Shown: positions 1 through 7,051, numbered from the stretch's first letter. The stretch is 13,234 bases of DNA from an uncultured Candidatus Saccharibacteria bacterium (GCA_948648655.1 CAPKVJ010000015.1:1-13234), one strand, 5' to 3'. Made by a program: numbers and translations. Notes: a model not told the origin generated them from the letters alone.

Positions 1-9
1 CAACACTAA

Positions 10-264
10 CATAACAATTCCCATTCTAGCAAAACCACTATAGGATTGTCAAGTTCGTCACCTTTTGTGCGCAGCGGGTTTGTTAGTACAGAAATTGGTA
101 AATTACGAGGACTAGGGCAAGGAAATCGCACTTGGGCTTCATCGTCTTACGGTAATCCCATAACTGCATACTATCTACTATTTGGAGCAGACAAAGTCTG
201 GACTGCTAATGGAGACAACAGTGGTATTCGTCATGATGGCTTCCCCCCTCCGCTGCCTAGCTAG
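10..264 (+). pseudogene. Frameshifted C-terminal remnant of a FISUMP-like surface protein
   Basis: The readable peptide contains SPFVRSGFVSTE, AYYLLFGADKVW and RHDGF, which matches the end of the Fibrobacter succinogenes major paralogous (FISUMP, TIGR02145-type) domain common in secreted or cell-surface proteins of CPR bacteria (family recognised from memory). The frame then ends PPPLPS-stop instead of the usual G-F-x-L-R-C end. Removing one C from the C6 run at 243-248 restores GFPLRCLAS followed by a stop at 266-268, so a one-base frameshift is visible. The same frame is closed upstream by TAA at 7-9, while frame 2 stays open from position 2 to a TAG at 41-43, so a second disruption or a truncated 5' end is likely. 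No start codon or RBS lies in the window; the TTG at 46 has no RBS and is probably not a true start. The domain call is fairly safe; whether the break is decay, slippage or a sequencing error is not. Confidence 0.55.
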
Positions 265-305
265 TTAGAGTATAGGTAGTAGGAGGATAGTTCTACTGAA
301 CAGAA

Positions 306-342
306 AGCCCCCCCAACCACTAAAGGGTCGGGGGTCATGGCT
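306..342. terminator. Hairpin terminator between convergent genes
   Basis: AGCC (306-309) pairs with GGCT (339-342), CCCCC (310-314) with GGGGG (330-334), and ACC with GGT further in; a 4-nt bulge (335-338) interrupts the stem. On the minus strand the stem is followed by TTTCTGTT, a short T-rich tail, so it most likely ends the 345-1829 transcript, which stops 3 bases before it. Confidence 0.45.
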
Positions 343-344
343 AA

Positions 345-1829
345 CTAAACCAACAGAGCAAGCCAACCATCTCCGATAGACGGAGATTCCTTCTTGGACG
401 CAAGTCCAGTGAGACCTCTCCATTCTTCATCGATGTCGCTCTGAATTTCTGCAACTTTTTCAATCTGGGCTTCGGTCAGCATGTCCGGACGATGGATAAC
501 TTCACATTCATGATCAGCCGCAGTACAGCTTTTTGACCAACGAATTACCAGTTCACCTGGCAGAATCTGATTCCAAATCTCGTAGCCCTCATCATAACGC
601 TGTGCACGGCGATAATTCTCATTGAAGAGATCGTCGCGTTCACGAGCTACGCCATCACTACCAATTACCCAGCCTTTAGAGCAGCCCGTGCGTCCGCCAG
701 TACGTTTCCAAATACGGATGTCGCTGGGGAGCCCCGCAGCTCTGGCTTCAGCTTCTGCCTGCAATTTTGCTGCTGCGCGACGTTGCGCTTCAAGGCTCTG
801 CTCTTTCTCGCGGATTTTTGCGTCAAATGCTTCCAGACTTTCGTACGAATAGTCTTTTTGCATGATTCGCTCATCACCGCAATACAGTTCTGCATGTTTG
901 CAGTTCTCAACAGTAATTGTCATATCGACAGCTTCAGCACGCTGCTGGAGAGACATAAACTTGGGGGTAAACTCCTCCCACTTCTGCTGCTCGGCTAACC
1001 GCTCGGCTTTGATCTGTTCGACCCGAGCCGTCTCGTCATCTAAAAATTCCTGCACAAAGGCTAAATTTTCTGATGTATAGAGCATAGGCTGACGATAACC
1101 CAACGTGAAGTACGTATCATCCAGCGATATACGAGACACTCTGACGTACTCTCCGAGCTCGCCGAGCTTTTGGTCTATCTCTACCAGAGCTGGCAGTAAT
1201 GCGGCACGGCTCTTTCGGGATATCTCTTCAGCTATGAGCTTTGACTTGTAAAGATGGTCAAACTCCGCACGCTGTGCCTTGCTTGTAGCAGAAATGCGTG
1301 CACAATAGCTATGAGCCGTTTCCCAATCAATCCGGTAAACATTCGTACCATACTGGTGTACATACCCTACAGGAAGTATCCAGTAGTCGCACCCAGAGCC
1401 ACCACCATTGGAGCTGGCACAACGGAAATACAACGCACCGCAATCATGGACGCCATTACCGTTAAAGCCGCGTGAACTTTTGAAAGCTCCGCCCCAATTG
1501 ACCCGCACGAGTATATGTTTTGCTTTCTTGGCGTCTTTGGGCCGGAAACATGCACCACCTTTTTGACTTCGCCAGAAATCTCCGAAGAGGATTTTGGCTT
1601 CGCCGTTCAGGTCCAGATTGAAGCTATCCGTGACTTCACGGTCTTCAATATAATTAATTGGGCTAATTACCTTGCCGTTTTCGTCGAGATTAAACTCTCT
1701 GTCAATGACAAAAGTGAGGTTGGGACAATATTTCCCGAAGTCATTAAAGATGAATCCGCTATCTGTAGCGAATACCTTTTCTGACTTAAATAGTTCTCTG
1801 GCTTCCTTGATTGTTAATTCCTTTTTCAT
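345..1829 (-). CDS. Conserved-looking hypothetical protein, 494 aa, with coiled-coil segments
   Basis: I do not recognise this family. The start at 1829 (MKKELTIKEAREL) is chosen because AGAAAGGAG lies just upstream at normal spacing; an earlier ATG at 1865 would add 12 residues but has no RBS. Residues 1-60 read like a globular N-terminus. Residues about 85-180 are Gly-, Cys- and aromatic-rich (Cys 94, 130, 137, 147, 176) with WGGAFKSSRGFNGNG. Residues about 255-300 and 330-366 are charged, Ala/Glu/Arg-rich and likely coiled coil. A C-terminal part (about 368-470) has KRTGGRTGCSKGW and GELVIRWSKS with paired Cys 435/442. There is no signal peptide or membrane segment, so it is probably cytoplasmic. 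It appears monocistronic: terminator at 306-342, and a hairpin just before the RBS. No clear sigma70 promoter was found upstream. The reading frame is certain to be coding; the function is unknown. Confidence 0.85.
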   Translation of the reverse strand: MKKELTIKEARELFKSEKVFATDSGFIFNDFGKYCPNLTFVIDREFNLDENGKVISPINYIEDREVTDSFNLDLNGEAKILFGDFWRSQKGGACFRPKDAKKAKHILVRVNWGGAFKSSRGFNGNGVHDCGALYFRCASSNGGGSGCDYWILPVGYVHQYGTNVYRIDWETAHSYCARISATSKAQRAEFDHLYKSKLIAEEISRKSRAALLPALVEIDQKLGELGEYVRVSRISLDDTYFTLGYRQPMLYTSENLAFVQEFLDDETARVEQIKAERLAEQQKWEEFTPKFMSLQQRAEAVDMTITVENCKHAELYCGDERIMQKDYSYESLEAFDAKIREKEQSLEAQRRAAAKLQAEAEARAAGLPSDIRIWKRTGGRTGCSKGWVIGSDGVARERDDLFNENYRRAQRYDEGYEIWNQILPGELVIRWSKSCTAADHECEVIHRPDMLTEAQIEKVAEIQSDIDEEWRGLTGLASKKESPSIGDGWLALLV

Positions 1830-1841
1830 ATTGCTCCTTTC

Positions 1842-1859
1842 TTCGCCGCAAACGACGAA
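1842..1859 (-). promoter_or_regulatory. Hairpin directly upstream of the RBS of the 345-1829 gene
   Basis: TTCGCCG (1842-1848) and CGACGAA (1853-1859) form a 7-bp stem with a 4-nt loop; one pair is G·U in the mRNA. It ends immediately before the AAAGGAG RBS, the same placement as the hairpins before the MYG1-family and PRPP-synthetase-like genes. Confidence 0.4.
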
Positions 1860-1911
1860 AGCCAATGCCCTGATAGGATTAAGAGGATTTTCCTCACATT
1901 AGCTGCTTACC

Positions 1912-1966
1912 CTTTTGGTAGCATTAGGGTCGTCAAATGAGTTGAAAGTCCTAATGCTACCAAAAG
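1912..1966. repeat. Perfect 17-bp inverted repeat with 21-nt spacer
   Basis: CTTTTGGTAGCATTAGG at 1912-1928 is exactly reverse-complementary to CCTAATGCTACCAAAAG at 1950-1966; the spacer is 1929-1949. It lies about 80 bp upstream of the 1829 start and would form a strong hairpin in a 5' UTR, or act as a DNA operator. No T-tract follows on either strand, so it is not a typical terminator. The spacer holds TTGACG (minus strand), a possible -35, but no good -10 lies 16-18 bp from it. Confidence 0.7.
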
Positions 1967-2051
1967 TTAGAGCTTATGGAATATGGTTTAGCTAGTTTTA
2001 AAGGTACTGACCAACACTGGGTTGGTGAAGGTGGAGCTGACCTAGATTTCC

Positions 2052-2228
2052 CTAGCCTACTCCATATTTTGGAAAACTCGGGGTCATAATGCATATTCTA
2101 GATACGCGACCCCGAGCTACATCCTCAATATTCAGTTGTAATTGCCCTCCCCAAGCTACCTTATTTGCTTTCTCTTTTCCCACTGGTATTACGGTCAAAG
2201 CCGTATGAGTCCAGCCTTCAAAGCTCAT
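2052..2228 (-). other. Short open frame, 58 aa, possible gene remnant
   Basis: Starts MSFEGWTHTALTV and ends PKYGVG-stop. The composition is protein-like and there are no internal stops, but no RBS precedes the ATG, which sits just downstream of the MYG1-gene terminator hairpins. It overlaps the 9-bp inverted repeat at 2077-2116. It may be a decayed fragment of an older gene; I do not recognise it. Confidence 0.2.
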
Positions 2229-2236
2229 AATGATAG

Positions 2237-2276
2237 TTTGTAGTTATTGAATAACTACAAAAGAGGGCCCTCTTTT
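2237..2276 (-). terminator. Tandem terminator hairpins after the MYG1-family gene
   Basis: Directly at the stop codon lies the perfect palindrome AAAAGAGGGCCCTCTTTT (2259-2276), ending in a T4 tract on the minus strand. It is followed by an 11-bp stem TTTGTAGTTAT (2237-2247)/ATAACTACAAA (2251-2261) with a 3-nt loop. Together they should end the 2276-3211 transcript. Confidence 0.65.
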
Positions 2277-3211
2277 TACGCTTTCGTTGCCAAGTGAGCC
2301 AATTTAATAGCTCCATCCCGCGTCTTTGCTCCACAGATAAATCCACCAACATGGCAGAAAACTGCGTCCTCTACACCGGTAATTTCCTGCAAAGCTGCAG
2401 CACTCTGACCACGCCATGCCTCCGGAAGAGGTTTGCGCTGAGCCATTGGCTGACCAGCGGGCGGAATTGCCTGGACGTTCCACTGACCCTGCAAGTTGCG
2501 GAATACACCATAAAGGAGATTTGCCGCTTTTGGGTTCGTAGACCTCGTCACTGTTTCAATCCAGCCACCGATAAACTGCGGAAGAATCACAATGCTGTCT
2601 TCAGAAGCTTCAATTGCTGCTTCTACAGTATCCTGACCTCTTACAGTAGCAACGCAGGACATGATCGTACGTGTCAAAATCGTCTCAGTTATTTGGCAAG
2701 CTTCCAGAAAATATCCATCCCTGTTCGGCTCATCCCAGTTCGGATTAAGAATAGAGATTGCCTGTGAAATTGACATTGTTCCTTCGTTGGTAGCTACCTG
2801 TCCGTTATCAATAGCGTCAATGCCTTTAATCAACATTTCATCTACTTTTACGGAAGCAGCTTTTGCCTGATTCAGACTACACCCAGTAAGCCGTACGCAG
2901 GCGGCAACGCCATACTTTTTCCAAATAAGTCCTGCGGAAGAGTACTTTGTGCCGTCTTCCCTTGTCTCAACAAAATCGCGCTGATGATGATCAAAACGAT
3001 TTGTTTCCGGATCATATACACCGCCGACGTCACAGATTGTGGCATGGCTTGCTACTGCTTCTTCAATCTCTTTCGGGTTACGTGTACGCAAAACGTTGAC
3101 GTTTCCCTCAACGATATTGAGAATTACTACGGCCATAGCCTCATCTGCATGATGCGGTGCTGGGTGGGTTACTACGGTTGCATTTTTTACTGTGGTTAAA
3201 GAAATACTCAT
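2276..3211 (-). CDS. MYG1 family (UPF0160) DHH-type metal-dependent hydrolase/exonuclease
   Basis: 311 aa, the usual length of MYG1 proteins. The metal-binding signature of this DHH-related family is complete: HHADE at residues 20-24, DVGG 61-64, FDHHQRDF with DHH at 74-76, YSSAGLIW 90-97, and DAIDNGQ 132-138. The C-terminal half has FIGGWIETVTRS and FCHVGGFICG, typical of the family end. Human MYG1 is a 3'-5' RNA exonuclease; the bacterial role is unknown, so RNA or nucleotide hydrolysis is inferred from family only. No signal peptide, so cytoplasmic. The start (MSISLTTVKN) follows GGAGAGGAGACC at good spacing. It is a single transcription unit with its own promoter (3477-3505), a long structured leader, and a terminator at the stop codon. 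It is divergent from the nucleotidyltransferase-like gene at 3674. Confidence 0.88.
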   Translation of the reverse strand: MSISLTTVKNATVVTHPAPHHADEAMAVVILNIVEGNVNVLRTRNPKEIEEAVASHATICDVGGVYDPETNRFDHHQRDFVETREDGTKYSSAGLIWKKYGVAACVRLTGCSLNQAKAASVKVDEMLIKGIDAIDNGQVATNEGTMSISQAISILNPNWDEPNRDGYFLEACQITETILTRTIMSCVATVRGQDTVEAAIEASEDSIVILPQFIGGWIETVTRSTNPKAANLLYGVFRNLQGQWNVQAIPPAGQPMAQRKPLPEAWRGQSAAALQEITGVEDAVFCHVGGFICGAKTRDGAIKLAHLATKA

Positions 3212-3471
3212 ATAGGTCTCCTCTCCGGCGCTTTGATGCGCCTGGCAAATATTTTTGGGTTATGCCGCCAACTTTACGTTGCAAGTTGGCGCGCTATTCA
3301 GTTTTTCCCACAGCTGTCTAGCAGTCTTGAAGTGGGGGTATTCGCAGGCAAGTGCTATTTTGGAGGGTAAATGGCTTTGTCTGCGAGTATCCCACTTCAA
3401 GTTGAGATACAACTTCATATTGAGATAATAATGTTCTTGAGTTTGAAAGTGGTTATGCTTTCGTGCTCATG
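3212..3471 (-). promoter_or_regulatory. Long structured 5' leader of the MYG1-family gene
   Basis: About 260 nt separate the predicted transcript start from the ATG. Inverted repeats: GGCGC/GCGCC (3227-3231/3238-3242) just before the RBS; a perfect 9-bp stem CGCCAACTT/AAGTTGGCG (3266-3274/3283-3291); a long imperfect stem 3326-3351/3377-3401 with about 22 Watson-Crick pairs; and AAGTTG/CAACTT (3399-3404/3410-3415), whose left arm overlaps the end of the long stem, so the two could be alternatives. A 5-codon ORF (MSTKA, 3453-3470) begins almost at the predicted transcript start. It matches no riboswitch class I know. Confidence 0.5.
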
Positions 3472-3476
3472 GTTAC

Positions 3477-3505
3477 ATTCTAGCACAGGTAGCATAAAAA
3501 GTCAA
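3477..3505 (-). promoter_or_regulatory. Sigma70-type promoter of the MYG1-family gene
   Basis: On the minus strand TTGACT (3505-3500), a 17-bp spacer, then TAGAAT (3482-3477), with a TGTGC extended -10 element. Strong consensus match. Confidence 0.75.
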
Positions 3506-3654
3506 TAGCTTTTGGTATTATTTGTAAAATCTGCAAGAATAAGCGGAAACAACAGGGGTGAATACATGGAAGACAATAGATGGAAAATATGTTTTTCGTA
3601 GTTGTAGTTCCGTAATAATGTTTTATTTACTGTAAAATTTAGCTGACTGAAATG

Positions 3655-3663
3655 TGCTATAGT
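3655..3663 (+). promoter_or_regulatory. Extended -10 promoter close to the start of the nucleotidyltransferase-like gene
   Basis: TGCTATAGT matches TGnTATAAT, with TATAGT at 3658-3663. No good -35 is seen 17 bp upstream. It places the transcript start near 3669-3670, only about 5 nt before the ATG at 3674, so the mRNA may be nearly leaderless. The rest of the 3506-3654 intergenic stretch shows nothing else convincing. Confidence 0.45.
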
Positions 3664-3673
3664 AAGGGTAGAA

Positions 3674-4942
3674 ATGCATGAGAAAATCGATCATTCTCCA
3701 AATTTAGAAAAAGCTGAAGGCCAGGAAGCAGCGGAGTTGGCTGTAGAGGCACTACGCAGCTTTGCGAAAAGAGGATTAGCAGGAGATAAGAAAATTACCG
3801 CACACTATACCCCGCCAGAGATTAAACAAAAAACCAGAAAGGAAGATTCAGAAATTGGCAGACAATGGAGAGATAGAACCTACGAGAGGCAAGATGACTA
3901 CGAAGATGAAGAATACGATGAGGATGTGGAACGTAGCGAATATAGTGATAAGAATCGAAGCTTTGAAATTTTCCCTCTGCCGGGAGAGATTATAGCGCAG
4001 TATCCGTTCTTGAATGAGTTGCCACACAATGTAGGGGTAATGGGCGGGATGGCACGTAGTATTGCGCGTGAAATTATTGCCGGAGATAAAGAACCGATAC
4101 GCGATATAGATTTGGTATATATTGAAAATGATGAAGATGAGCCTGATTGGCAAGTTTTGGAAGACTTGTCGCAAAAGTATATGCCAGATGATCACGCTTA
4201 TGGGCACGGCATGCAAACAGAAAGGCTTGGTGATTATTTCAGCTCAAGGGATTTAACTGTGAATGAGTGCTTGATTCTGAACAGAGCGTTGGTGGTGAGT
4301 AATTTTGCATACAATGACTTGCAGGAGAATATTATTCGGCCGACTTACTACGAGAAGAAGTACAAGACTTGGAACTCACGTGGCAGGAATGCAATGCGCG
4401 CTCTAGCGATGCAAGCAGCTCTAATGGAATCGACTGAATCTTATCCAACTTTGGAAGATTTTAATATAAATCCCTATTACGTGCCATCCTTTGAAGTAGC
4501 AGTGCAGTTAAATAAGACAATGAGTCGAGGGGCGGAAGTGGCCTATAATTTTACGAATTCATTGGCAGATTATAATATAATCCCAGCAGAATTGGCTGGG
4601 AAACCAAAAGCAGTAGCGCGATACTTGTTGGAATATAAGGTAGAAAATTTTGAGTTTAGAGCGACCGATGATGAGCGATTGCGAACTGAAGTAGATGGAG
4701 AAAATGACAAATTCCGTCAACCGGGAGATATAAGTGCAGAATATCACATCAGCGATTCACTAATTAGGAACGTAGTTGGAGAGTATGACGACGATCCAAC
4801 TACAGAGAGGTATAGTGGCCACTATACGCAAGAGGAATTTGATGAGATTAATCGAAACCATTTTTGCTATGAATATGAGGATGAAGACGATTGGTATTAT
4901 GAAGACGATGATTATTATGATGAGGACGAAGACGAAGAGTAA
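3674..4942 (+). CDS. Nucleotidyltransferase-like protein related to CCA-adding/poly(A) polymerase head domains, acidic tail
   Basis: 422 aa. Residues 121-150 read GVMGGMARSI followed by RDIDLVYI: the GG motif and D-x-D metal-binding pair (D144, D146) of Pol-beta-superfamily nucleotidyltransferases, as in class II tRNA nucleotidyltransferases (GGxVRD...DID). SSRDLTVNECL (190-200) resembles RRDFTINAL, and RNAMRALAMQAA (238-249) resembles the RILRALRFAA helix of that family. The N-terminal 100 residues are polar and acidic (DDYEDEEYDEDVE at 74-86), and the last 24 residues are almost all D/E/Y, which is unusual. No transmembrane segment. Start: AAGGG sits 5 nt before ATG 3674. Ends at a strong bidirectional terminator shared with dnaK. 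It could be a divergent tRNA/RNA nucleotidyltransferase or a toxin-like one; the substrate cannot be told from the sequence. Coding status is certain, family moderately so. Confidence 0.75.
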   Translation: MHEKIDHSPNLEKAEGQEAAELAVEALRSFAKRGLAGDKKITAHYTPPEIKQKTRKEDSEIGRQWRDRTYERQDDYEDEEYDEDVERSEYSDKNRSFEIFPLPGEIIAQYPFLNELPHNVGVMGGMARSIAREIIAGDKEPIRDIDLVYIENDEDEPDWQVLEDLSQKYMPDDHAYGHGMQTERLGDYFSSRDLTVNECLILNRALVVSNFAYNDLQENIIRPTYYEKKYKTWNSRGRNAMRALAMQAALMESTESYPTLEDFNINPYYVPSFEVAVQLNKTMSRGAEVAYNFTNSLADYNIIPAELAGKPKAVARYLLEYKVENFEFRATDDERLRTEVDGENDKFRQPGDISAEYHISDSLIRNVVGEYDDDPTTERYSGHYTQEEFDEINRNHFCYEYEDEDDWYYEDDDYYDEDEDEE

Positions 4943-4950
4943 TTTGGTAT

Positions 4951-4978
4951 AAAAATACCCCTTTGTAGGGGTATTTTT
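4951..4978. terminator. Bidirectional terminator between 3674-4942 and dnaK
   Basis: AAAAATACCCC (4951-4961) and GGGGTATTTTT (4968-4978) form a perfect 11-bp stem with a 6-nt loop, with T-tracts on both strands. It sits between the two convergent stop codons. Confidence 0.9.
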
Positions 4979-4999
4979 AGATGCTGGAAGTCTCGATAA

Positions 5000-6895
5000 T
5001 TATTCTTTGTCGACGACTTCGCCCTCGACAGCCTCGTCATCGGAGTTATCGTCAGAGCTCTGGGCAGAATCTGCAGATTTAGCGTCGGTATTTGCCTGGT
5101 AGAGCTTCGATCCGATTGGCATGAGAACGTCGCTTAAGGCTTTGCTAGCTGCTTCAAACTTCTCTTTGTCAGAGTCAGAATCGTTTAAGACTTTTTTCGC
5201 TTCTTCGACGGCGTCTTTGATAGTTTTGACATCGTCTTCGGAGATTTTGTCTTTGAATTCATCTGGCATCTTTTCTGCTTGATAAATGGCGTTTTCAAGC
5301 CGGTTCTTGGCATCGATAGATTCACGCTTTTTCTTGTCTTCGTCAGCGTGAGCTTCAGCCTCTTTTTGGGCTTTTTCGATGTCCTCTTTGCTCATATTAC
5401 CGGAGTTTTGGATGGTAATCGATTGCTCTTTGCCGGTTCCCTTGTCTTTGGCGGTAACGTTTAAGATACCATTAGCGTCAAGGTTGAAAGTAACTTCAAT
5501 CTGCGGGACGCCACGTGGAGCTGGAGCAATACCATCGAGAATGAAACGACCGAGAGATTTGTTATCGGCGGCCATTTCACGTTCGCCTTGAAGCACGTGG
5601 ATTTCTACTTGAGGCTGGTTATCAGCAGCAGTAGAAAAGACTTCGGATTTGCTGGTCGGAATAGTAGTATTGCGTTCGATAAGCTTCGTAGAGACGCCGC
5701 CCATAGTCTCAATACCGAGTGAAAGTGGTGTAACATCAAGTAAGAGAACATCTTTGACATCACCTTGCAAGACGCCGCCTTGAATGGCAGCACCGACAGC
5801 GACGACTTCATCTGGATTAACACCCTGCATTGGGTCCTTGCCGAAGATCTTTTTGACTTCTTCGACGACAGCTGGCATACGCGTCATACCACCGACCATA
5901 ACAATTTCGTCAATATCTTTTGCGTTGAGCTTGGCGTCTTTGAGGGCCTTTTCTACTGGGTCTGCAAGACGTTCGAGGAGCGGCTTGACTAATTCTTCAA
6001 GCTTGGCACGGGTCAAGGTGTATTCAAAGTGCTTCGGACCATCAGCATCAGCAGTCAAGAATGGTAAGTTGATTTCAACTTCTTTGGCACTAGAAAGTTC
6101 CTTTTTCGCTTTTTCGGCTTCATCTTTGACACGCTGCATAGCAGCAGCGTCGTCTTTGATGTCGATGCCGGATTCTTTCTTGAATTCGTCAAGGAGGAAG
6201 TTGACGATAATATTATCAAAATCTTCACCACCGAGATGAGTATCGCCGTTAGTAGACATCACTTCAAAGACACCATCACCTAGCTCGAGGATAGAAACAT
6301 CGAAAGTACCACCACCAAGATCAAATACGGCGATTTTTTCGTCTTTTTTGCTCTCAAGACCGTAGGCAAGCGCGGCTGCAGTTGGCTCGTTGATAATGCG
6401 TTTTACTTCAAGACCAGCGATTTTGCCGGCGTCTTTGGTAGCTTGACGCTGTGAATCGTCAAAATATGCTGGAACAGTAATGATAGCTTCGGTGACTTTT
6501 TCACCCAAGAAAGCTTCAGCATCAGCTTTGATCTTGGAGAGGATCATGGCGGAAATTTCTTCCGGAGTATATTCCTTACCGTCTAATTCAACAGCAACAG
6601 CATTACCTTTTTTAACAATCTTATAAGGCATAATGTCAAGATCGCGCTGAACTTCTTTATCCTCAAATTTGCGACCGATCAGGCGTTTGATGCCATAAAT
6701 AGTATTCTTTGGGTTCGTGACGCGCTGGCGCTGGGCGACTTTACCAACGAGGCGGTCACCCTTTTTTGTGACGGCAACAACCGAAGGAGTCGTGCGATCG
6801 CCTTCACTGTTTGTGATAACTTCTGGTTTGCCGGCAACCATGTAGGCAAAGGCAGAGTTGGTAGTACCGAGATCGATACCGATGATTTTTCCCAT
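5000..6895 (-). CDS. dnaK: Molecular chaperone DnaK (Hsp70)
   Basis: 631 aa, full length for DnaK. The N-terminal ATPase domain shows IIGIDLGTTNS (residues 4-14), the second phosphate motif FDLGGGTFDVS, and VMVGGMTRMPAV. The interdomain linker VLLLDVTPLSLGIET and the substrate-binding domain (NTTIPTSKSEVFSTA, VLQGEREMA) follow, then a helical lid and a flexible acidic tail ending EGEVVDKE. It carries the segment EVQRDLDIMPYKIV near residue 90 that is present in Gram-negative DnaKs and missing from typical Firmicutes ones. ATP-driven binding and refolding of unfolded proteins in the cytoplasm. Start: GAAAGGAATT lies just before the ATG. No grpE or dnaJ is adjacent; it appears monocistronic. 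Control is by two CIRCE operators over the promoter and possibly by the folded 5' UTR. Confidence 0.98.
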   Translation of the reverse strand: MGKIIGIDLGTTNSAFAYMVAGKPEVITNSEGDRTTPSVVAVTKKGDRLVGKVAQRQRVTNPKNTIYGIKRLIGRKFEDKEVQRDLDIMPYKIVKKGNAVAVELDGKEYTPEEISAMILSKIKADAEAFLGEKVTEAIITVPAYFDDSQRQATKDAGKIAGLEVKRIINEPTAAALAYGLESKKDEKIAVFDLGGGTFDVSILELGDGVFEVMSTNGDTHLGGEDFDNIIVNFLLDEFKKESGIDIKDDAAAMQRVKDEAEKAKKELSSAKEVEINLPFLTADADGPKHFEYTLTRAKLEELVKPLLERLADPVEKALKDAKLNAKDIDEIVMVGGMTRMPAVVEEVKKIFGKDPMQGVNPDEVVAVGAAIQGGVLQGDVKDVLLLDVTPLSLGIETMGGVSTKLIERNTTIPTSKSEVFSTAADNQPQVEIHVLQGEREMAADNKSLGRFILDGIAPAPRGVPQIEVTFNLDANGILNVTAKDKGTGKEQSITIQNSGNMSKEDIEKAQKEAEAHADEDKKKRESIDAKNRLENAIYQAEKMPDEFKDKISEDDVKTIKDAVEEAKKVLNDSDSDKEKFEAASKALSDVLMPIGSKLYQANTDAKSADSAQSSDDNSDDEAVEGEVVDKE

Positions 6896-6929
6896 AGTAA
6901 TTCCTTTCTTTAATTATGCAGCTGGAAGT

Positions 6930-7051
6930 GACCGAACTACTGCTCTTTTTCGGAGAACGCAGTCGTCTCATCCCGTCGTTACGGGTGAGCCGCTGCTTCG
7001 TTCTCGGCCGTAGCCTGCGAAAGATCTCCGAGAAAGAACTGTAGTCCGGTC
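6930..7051 (-). promoter_or_regulatory. Large folded RNA in the dnaK 5' UTR
   Basis: The arms at 6930-6956 and 7025-7051, 27 nt each, pair without gaps. Read as dnaK mRNA there are 23 Watson-Crick pairs, 2 G·U pairs and 2 mismatches; on the opposite strand the two G·U pairs would be A·C. Inside are a second stem CGCAG/CTGCG (6958-6962/7015-7019), a hairpin CTCA-T-CCCGT/ACGGGTGAG (6967-6976/6981-6989) with loop CGTT, and a short GCCG/CGGC stem (6989-6992/7005-7008), giving a branched structure. The RBS lies outside the main stem. It matches no known class I recall. Confidence 0.65.

Larger units (their letters stand above)
1866..2275. other. Gene-poor stretch with several inverted repeats
   Basis: This stretch of about 410 bp between two minus-strand genes holds no convincing gene. 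It contains the 17-bp inverted repeat at 1912-1966, a 6-bp hairpin ACCAAC/GTTGGT at 2010-2026, a perfect 9-bp inverted repeat CTCGGGGTC (2077-2085)/GACCCCGAG (2108-2116), and the tandem terminator hairpins at 2237-2276. Two short open frames exist: 1976-2089 (+, 37 aa) and 2052-2228 (-, 58 aa). Neither has an RBS or a promoter. Confidence 0.5.

Noticed and set aside
1976..2089. 37-aa open frame on the plus strand (MEYGLASFKGTD...)
   Set aside because: No RBS, no promoter, overlaps another short frame and an inverted repeat.
2294..2767. 157-aa plus-strand open frame opposite the MYG1-family gene
   Set aside because: The MYG1 motifs on the minus strand are unambiguous; this frame has no RBS or recognisable domain.
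3566..3601. 11-codon frame MEDNRWKICFS after AGGGG
   Set aside because: Too short, with no promoter or conservation evidence; could occur by chance.
5784..6239. 151-aa plus-strand open frame opposite dnaK
   Set aside because: Shadow of dnaK codon usage; low-complexity Ser/Ala product with no RBS.
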